Assembly (NCBI GenBank): GCA_016867175.1
Contig: VGKF01000020.1
Location: 1 to 8,990 of the forward strand
Direction of reading: 5' to 3'
Length of the DNA: 8,990 bases
DNA from: Candidatus Omnitrophota bacterium
GTDB taxonomy: Bacteria > Omnitrophota > Gorgyraeia > Gygaellales > Profunditerraquicolaceae
Part shown: in pieces, positions 5,487 to 8,990 of the stretch
Layout: each line of letters starts with the position of its first letter
How positions within the stretch are numbered: the first letter of the stretch is position 1
Notes under the pieces: model-generated
The model's database searches: none
The model's input: only the letters and a program-made list of their open reading frames with translations
Told to the model about the DNA's origin: nothing
Position numbers and translations under genes: made by a program

Positions 5487-5648
5487 ATGCCAGAGATTGA
5501 AATTAAAAAAGATGAGTCTTTTGAGTCTGCGCTTCGCCGCTTTAAAAGAAAGATCGAGCAGGAAGGAATTTTAAGAGAGTTACGCGACCGTAAACATTAC
5601 GAAAAGCCCAGCGAGCGTAAAAGAAAAAAATCCAGAGGAAGAAAGTAG
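5487..5648 (+). CDS. rpsU: 30S ribosomal protein S21
   Basis: A short gene of 53 codons reads MPEIEIKKDESFESALRRFK and then a highly basic body with EQEGILRELRDRKHYEKPSE and a closing stretch of Lys and Arg. This is the S21 pattern: a short acidic start, FESALRRFKRK, then KHYEKPSERK. S21 is a small, RNA-binding protein of the 30S subunit near the anti-Shine-Dalgarno region and helps translation initiation. The length (53) is slightly below the usual 55-71 but complete. It stands first in a long operon, with the stop one base before the next ATG. A strong Shine-Dalgarno and the best promoter in the window precede it. Confidence 0.96.
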   Translation: MPEIEIKKDESFESALRRFKRKIEQEGILRELRDRKHYEKPSERKRKKSRGRK

Positions 5649-5649
5649 G

Positions 5650-6573
5650 ATGGGCTTAGCTCTCTCTACCTCCTGGAATGCATTCCGCGTTCAGAATGCA
5701 GAAAAACTGGTCTTTGAAATCAAGGCATTGGGATTTGAAGAGCTGGAGCTTAGCTTCAACCTCTCTTCAGAGACTGTCGCAGGCATAGAGAGACTGGTTG
5801 CTCAAGGCGAGATTAAAATCTCAAGCCTGCATAATTACTGCCCCATACCTGTAGGGATGAGCAAAGAAGAAGCGCTTCCTGACTGTTACTCCATGGCTTC
5901 TCTTGATGAAGAAGAGAGAGCGCAGGCAGTGAAATTTTCAAAGATTACTATAGAGACAGCCCAAAGGTTAAGGGCAGCGGCAGTAGTCTTACACTGCGGA
6001 AGAGTGGAGGTTGTGGACAGGACCAGGGAGCTGATCGGCCTATACAGCGAAGGTAAAAATAATACCCCGCAATTCAAAAGATTAAGAGCGGATATTGTTA
6101 AAGAGAGGGCGGCCAGCAGCAGGCCGTTCTTAGAAAAAACACTCAAGAGCCTAGATGCGCTTAGCCGTTATGCTGATAAGCTAAAAATAGCTTTAGGTAT
6201 TGAAACCCGTTTTTATTACCGTGAAATACCTTCCCTGCAGGAGTTCGGCTTAATATTAGATAGCTTTAAGGGTTCCAGCATAGGTTATTGGCATGATGCC
6301 GGGCATGCCCAGGTAATGGAGAATCTGGGATTTGCCAGGCACAGAGATTACTTAGATCAATATAGCAGCAAAATCTTAGGCATACATCTGCATGACCTCT
6401 CCGGCTGCCGCGACCATATAGCTCCTGGCAAGGGAGAACTTAACTTTACAAAGCTCCTGCCTTATCTAAAGAAGGAGACCTTAAAAGTAATTGAAGCCCA
6501 TACACCAGCCACTGCAGGTGATTTAAAAAAAAGTAAAGAACTTCTAGAGAAGATCTTAAATGGCAAGCTGTAA
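5650..6573 (+). CDS. Sugar phosphate isomerase/epimerase-like TIM-barrel protein
   Basis: The protein of 307 aa belongs to the xylose isomerase-like/AP endonuclease 2 TIM-barrel superfamily. Barrel strands and probable metal ligands are visible in order: SSLHNYCP (H61), VVLHCGRV (H115), LGIETR (E185), GYWHDAGHA (H215, D216, H219), GIHLHDLSG (H246, H248, D249), DH (255-256) and VIEAH (E282). The pattern of acidic and His residues at strand ends is that of divalent-metal isomerases or epimerases. No substrate can be named. A sequence-specific endonuclease IV role is unlikely because several of that family's fixed motifs are missing. It starts one base after the rpsU stop, with AGAGGAAG a few bases before the ATG inside the rpsU end. 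It overlaps the next gene by 14 bases. Confidence 0.82.
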   Translation: MGLALSTSWNAFRVQNAEKLVFEIKALGFEELELSFNLSSETVAGIERLVAQGEIKISSLHNYCPIPVGMSKEEALPDCYSMASLDEEERAQAVKFSKITIETAQRLRAAAVVLHCGRVEVVDRTRELIGLYSEGKNNTPQFKRLRADIVKERAASSRPFLEKTLKSLDALSRYADKLKIALGIETRFYYREIPSLQEFGLILDSFKGSSIGYWHDAGHAQVMENLGFARHRDYLDQYSSKILGIHLHDLSGCRDHIAPGKGELNFTKLLPYLKKETLKVIEAHTPATAGDLKKSKELLEKILNGKL

Positions 6574-7381
6574 GATAAGGCTTCCTGTTGTAGCAGGGCA
6601 GTTTTACAGCTCTTCGGCGGTTGAGCTTAAACAACAGCTAGAAGAGTCTATTGACCGCAATGCAATCAAGATAGATGCAATAGCCTGTATGCTTCCGCAC
6701 GCCGGTTATATCTACTCCGGAGCAGTCGCAGGCCAGACAGTCTCTTGCATTAATATAAAAGACAGGGTAATACTTCTGGGGCCGAATCATACCGGCTTAG
6801 GAGGCCCTTTTAGCATTATGACCGGAGGGGTCTGGAAGACGCCATTGGGCGGGATTGAGATCGATTCTGGCTTAGCCAAAGCCATATTAAATGGTTGCCG
6901 GTATCTGGATGATGATGAGCTCGCCCATTTACACGAGCACTCTCTGGAAGTAGAGCTGCCATTTCTGCAGTATTTTAAAACTGATTTTAAGATTGTGCCT
7001 ATCGCTTTTTCATCCGGTGATATTTCTACGCTAAAGGATATAGGCCGCGATATTGCAGAAACCATCAAGTCCAAAGGATTAAATGATTCGGTTTTACTAC
7101 TAGCTAGTTCCGATATGACCCATTATGAACCAGAATCACAGGCACGCAAAAAAGATAACGCAGCAATAGAGGCAATATTAGAATTAAACGAAGATAGACT
7201 TATGAAAAATATCTCGCGCTTGGATATCTCTATGTGCGGTTATGCTCCAGCAATAACCATGCTTTCTGCTGCCAAGGCATTAGGCGCAACCAAGGCCGAG
7301 CTGGTAAAATACCAGACTAGCGGAGATGTTACGGGAGACAAAAACAGCGTAGTAGGCTACGCAGGAATTATCATCAGCTAA
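6560..7381 (+). CDS. MEMO family protein (AmmeMemoRadiSam system protein B)
   Basis: The protein of 273 aa is a full-length MEMO-family member. The signatures are RLPVVAGQFY (7-16), MLPHAGYIYSG (44-54), ILLGPNHTG (71-79), HEHSLEVELPFLQ (125-137), SSDMTHYEP (183-191) and SMCGYAP (224-230). The iron/copper ligands reported for human MEMO1 (three His and one Cys) have clear counterparts H47, H77, H188 and C226, so the metal site looks intact. The fold resembles extradiol dioxygenases. In many bacteria and archaea it is encoded with an AMMECR1 protein and a radical-SAM protein; neither is present here. The reaction is not established. The start at 6560 overlaps the isomerase gene by 14 bases, suggesting translational coupling. 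Confidence 0.93.
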   Translation: MASCKIRLPVVAGQFYSSSAVELKQQLEESIDRNAIKIDAIACMLPHAGYIYSGAVAGQTVSCINIKDRVILLGPNHTGLGGPFSIMTGGVWKTPLGGIEIDSGLAKAILNGCRYLDDDELAHLHEHSLEVELPFLQYFKTDFKIVPIAFSSGDISTLKDIGRDIAETIKSKGLNDSVLLLASSDMTHYEPESQARKKDNAAIEAILELNEDRLMKNISRLDISMCGYAPAITMLSAAKALGATKAELVKYQTSGDVTGDKNSVVGYAGIIIS

Positions 7382-7393
7382 AAAGGATAGGAT

Positions 7394-7741
7394 ATGGAGA
7401 GCCCTGAGAAAAAGATTGACCAGGATTGGAAAGAAACAGCCAAGAAAGAGAAGGAGGCCTTAAATAAAGACGGTCAGTTCATCCCCCCGGAGGCAAGTTT
7501 CAACTTCTTTGTCACTACTTTAGCAATTCAGGCATCTATTGCCATGGGGGTAATGGAGAATCCGGCAGATGGTAAGAAAGAAGAGAATCTCCCTCAAGCC
7601 AGATTTCTCATTGACACCATGGTTTTATTGAGGGATAAAACAAAGGGTAATCTGAATGCCGAGGAAGAAAAGCTTTTAGAGAACGTGCTTTATGAATTAA
7701 GGATGAGCTATATTAACAAGACTAGAGGAGGCTCGCAATGA
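7394..7741 (+). CDS. DUF1844 family protein
   Basis: The protein of 115 aa shows the DUF1844 layout. A charged, variable N-terminus (1-33) is followed by SFNFFVTTLAIQASIAMGVM (35-54), a predicted hydrophobic helix. Then come ENLPQARFLIDTMVLLRDKT and GNLNAEEEKLLENVLYELRM, the conserved C-terminal helices. It is small, probably cytoplasmic or membrane-peripheral, and its function is unknown across the family. A ribosome-binding site (AAAAGGA, 7381-7386) precedes ATG 7394. Its stop overlaps the next start as ATGA (7738-7741), so it is translated as part of a tight unit with the Trm112-like gene and aroQ. Confidence 0.88.
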   Translation: MESPEKKIDQDWKETAKKEKEALNKDGQFIPPEASFNFFVTTLAIQASIAMGVMENPADGKKEENLPQARFLIDTMVLLRDKTKGNLNAEEEKLLENVLYELRMSYINKTRGGSQ

Positions 7742-7893
7742 TAGATAAGGCATTATTGGATATCCTGGCCTGCCCAGCCTGTAAAGGCGACGTAGAGTTA
7801 AAGGACGAAAGAATAGTCTGTAAAAAATGCAACAGGAAATACCCGGTTAAGGATGGCATACCGGTGATGCTGATAGATGAGGCGCAGCAATGA
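7738..7893 (+). CDS. Trm112-family small zinc protein (YcaR-like)
   Basis: A 51-codon gene reads MIDKALLDILACPACKGDVE, then a middle strand with VCKKC and an ending YPVKDGIPVMLIDE. Two Cys pairs, C12-P-A-C15 and C28-K-K-C31, form a single zinc site. Bacterial members of the Trm112/UPF0434 family share the LLDILACPxCKG start and the YPVxDGIPVML end, and stand-alone bacterial copies act in part as partners of methyltransferases, though that role is not proven here. It has the strongest Shine-Dalgarno of the downstream operon (AGAGGAGG, 7724-7731) and overlaps both neighbours by four bases (ATGA with DUF1844 and ATGA with aroQ). Confidence 0.9.
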   Translation: MIDKALLDILACPACKGDVELKDERIVCKKCNRKYPVKDGIPVMLIDEAQQ

Positions 7894-8321
7894 AAAAAAT
7901 ACTGGTCATACACGGCCCTAATCTGGACCTCTTGGGCCAGAGAGAGCCTGCTGTTTACGGCAGGACGACGCTTAAGCAGATAAACAGCGAACTACTTAAA
8001 CTTGCTAAAAAACACAAAGTGAGCCTTAAGATTGTGCAATCCAACCACGAAGGACAGATCGTAGACTTAATCGGTAAAGGCAAGAATAAATACCTTGGTT
8101 TATTGATCAACCCTGCTGCCTACACCCATACTAGTGTCGCTATAAGGGATGCTATTGCAGCTTCTTCAATTCTGACGGTAGAAGTCCACCTATCTAATAT
8201 CTACTCTCGCGAAGAGTTCAGGCAAAAGTCCCTGATCAGCCCGGTAGCAAAGGGGACCATAATGGGATTCGGCCCGAAGAGTTACGCCTTAGGGCTCCTT
8301 GCGCTCCTAGACCTACTCTAA
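7890..8321 (+). CDS. aroQ: 3-dehydroquinate dehydratase, type II
   Basis: The protein of 143 aa matches the normal length of the small dodecameric type II enzyme. It catalyses anti-elimination of water from 3-dehydroquinate to 3-dehydroshikimate in the shikimate pathway. Active-site residues are present: N11 in HGPNLDLLG, R18 and the flexible-loop Y23 in VYGRTT, N74 with H80 in INPAAYTHTS, and the base/acid H100 in EVHLSNIYSRE. It is translated from ATG 7890, overlapping the Trm112-like stop (ATGA), and is followed five bases later by the M24 peptidase gene. The same aroQ-peptidase neighbourhood precedes efp in Bacillus and many other bacteria. Confidence 0.97.
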   Translation: MKKILVIHGPNLDLLGQREPAVYGRTTLKQINSELLKLAKKHKVSLKIVQSNHEGQIVDLIGKGKNKYLGLLINPAAYTHTSVAIRDAIAASSILTVEVHLSNIYSREEFRQKSLISPVAKGTIMGFGPKSYALGLLALLDLL

Positions 8322-8326
8322 CGCCT

Positions 8327-8990
8327 ATGGATTTGAGGCTAAAAAACATATGCGCTATTTTAAGAAAAGCAGGGTTAGACGGCCTTATCCTCTCCTGCCC
8401 GGAGAATATCACCTATCTTAGCCGTTATAGAAGCCGCGATTCATACCTCTTAATCTCAAAAGAACAAAGTATATATTTTACTGATTCTAGGTATGCGGGG
8501 GAGGCCAAAAAAAACTTAAAGGGTTTTTTTATAGATGAGATTAACGGCCCTGTATTTGGGGCAATTGCCCAGGCCGCCCTCAGGTTAGGCTTAAGGAACC
8601 TTGGTTTTGAGCAGAGATACCTGGCCTTCGGTCCATATAAAAAGCTGAAAGAGTCGTTGAAAAAAAAGGTAAAGCTGCTGCCTATCTATGGCCTTATAGA
8701 AGAATACAGGCAGATAAAAAGCAGCGGGGAGCTAGAAAAGATCAGGAAGGCAGCCAGGATTACCATAGAGGCCTTAAGGTTCGCCAGGAGATTGACCAAG
8801 GCCGGCGGCATAAGAGAGGCTGAAGTAGCCGGAGAATTAGAGCGTTTCATCAGATATAACGGTGGTTATACCTCTGCCTTTGATATAATCGTAGCCTCAG
8901 GAGCTAACTCCAGCTTTCCTCATTACTTGACCTCGCATAAGAAGATTTTGGATGGTGAACCGGTATTAATTGATGTCGGGGTTGATTATG
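8327..8990 (+). CDS. M24 family Xaa-Pro peptidase (PepQ/PepP type), N-terminal part
   Basis: The gene is cut at the right edge after 221 codons. The first 125 or so residues form a creatinase-like N-terminal domain (ITYLSRYRSRDSYLLIS, YFTDSRYAGEAKKNL). This is followed by the linker EYRQIKSSGELEKIRKAARI, where KS.GELEKIRKAA is the hallmark entry to the pita-bread catalytic domain. Then come GGYTSAFDIIVASGANSSFPHY, with the His of the first catalytic motif, and VLIDVGVDY, the strand carrying the first metal-binding Asp. Such enzymes release dipeptides or N-terminal residues next to proline in the cytoplasm. The start is ATG 8327, five bases after aroQ; no Shine-Dalgarno is visible, so re-initiation from aroQ is probable. 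An efp gene is predicted next. Confidence 0.9.
   Translation, partial: MDLRLKNICAILRKAGLDGLILSCPENITYLSRYRSRDSYLLISKEQSIYFTDSRYAGEAKKNLKGFFIDEINGPVFGAIAQAALRLGLRNLGFEQRYLAFGPYKKLKESLKKKVKLLPIYGLIEEYRQIKSSGELEKIRKAARITIEALRFARRLTKAGGIREAEVAGELERFIRYNGGYTSAFDIIVASGANSSFPHYLTSHKKILDGEPVLIDVGVDY

Noticed and set aside
5456..5500. 14-codon upstream reading frame overlapping the rpsU start
   Set aside because: It begins almost at the expected transcription start and has no ribosome-binding site; its product has no recognisable feature. Chance is the likelier explanation.
1..8990. CRISPR arrays, tRNA or rRNA genes, insertion sequences, phage genes, restriction or defence systems
   Set aside because: I looked on both strands and saw no direct-repeat arrays, cloverleaf sequences, transposase motifs or defence-protein motifs.

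Overview
The window looks like the chromosome of a Gram-negative (diderm) bacterium that takes up and salvages vitamin B12. It carries a BtuB-type outer-membrane receptor with signal peptide and C-terminal Phe, a TonB energy transducer, two c-di-GMP effector families and a cobalamin riboswitch. GC content is middling by eye. Gene order and protein style recall the Omnitrophota/PVC-like or deltaproteobacterial part of the tree, but this is a low-confidence guess. No tRNA, rRNA, CRISPR, transposase or phage gene was seen.

Region 1 (1-825). The window opens inside a CobO/BtuR cob(I)alamin adenosyltransferase (C-terminus only). Convergent to it, and overlapping its stop, is a broken YqaA/DedA-type membrane protein gene with frame disruptions and a large internal deletion. 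The intergenic stretch after it (717-825) holds a 10-bp inverted repeat and a good sigma70-like promoter.

Region 2 (826-1728). A PilZ-domain protein and a YajQ protein lie in tandem. Both families bind cyclic di-GMP. The PilZ mRNA appears to start at or next to the AUG (leaderless).

Region 3 (1729-4631). A promoter, a complete adenosylcobalamin riboswitch (with a perfect 7-bp P1 stem) and an intrinsic terminator precede a DUF71/COG2102 ATP-pyrophosphatase and an overlapping BtuB-like receptor. The arrangement places DUF71 under direct B12 control and supports a bacterial B12-salvage role for this subfamily.

Region 4 (4632-5397). An imperfect palindrome separates btuB from a tonB gene that has its own, again apparently leaderless, promoter. 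TonB presumably energises the adjacent receptor.

Region 5 (5398-8990). A strong consensus promoter drives a compact, mostly overlapping operon: rpsU (S21), a TIM-barrel sugar isomerase/AP-endonuclease-like protein, a MEMO/AmmeMemoRadiSam-B protein, DUF1844, a tiny Trm112-like zinc protein, aroQ (type II dehydroquinase) and the start of an M24 Xaa-Pro peptidase. The aroQ-peptidase order matches the yqhS-yqhT-efp arrangement known from Bacillus, so efp would be expected just beyond the right edge.

Functionally, regions 1, 3 and 4 form a corrinoid uptake (BtuB, TonB), adenosylation (CobO) and probable remodelling (DUF71) set, shut off by AdoCbl through the riboswitch. The PilZ-YajQ pair sits in the middle of it, and the rpsU operon is an unrelated housekeeping unit.
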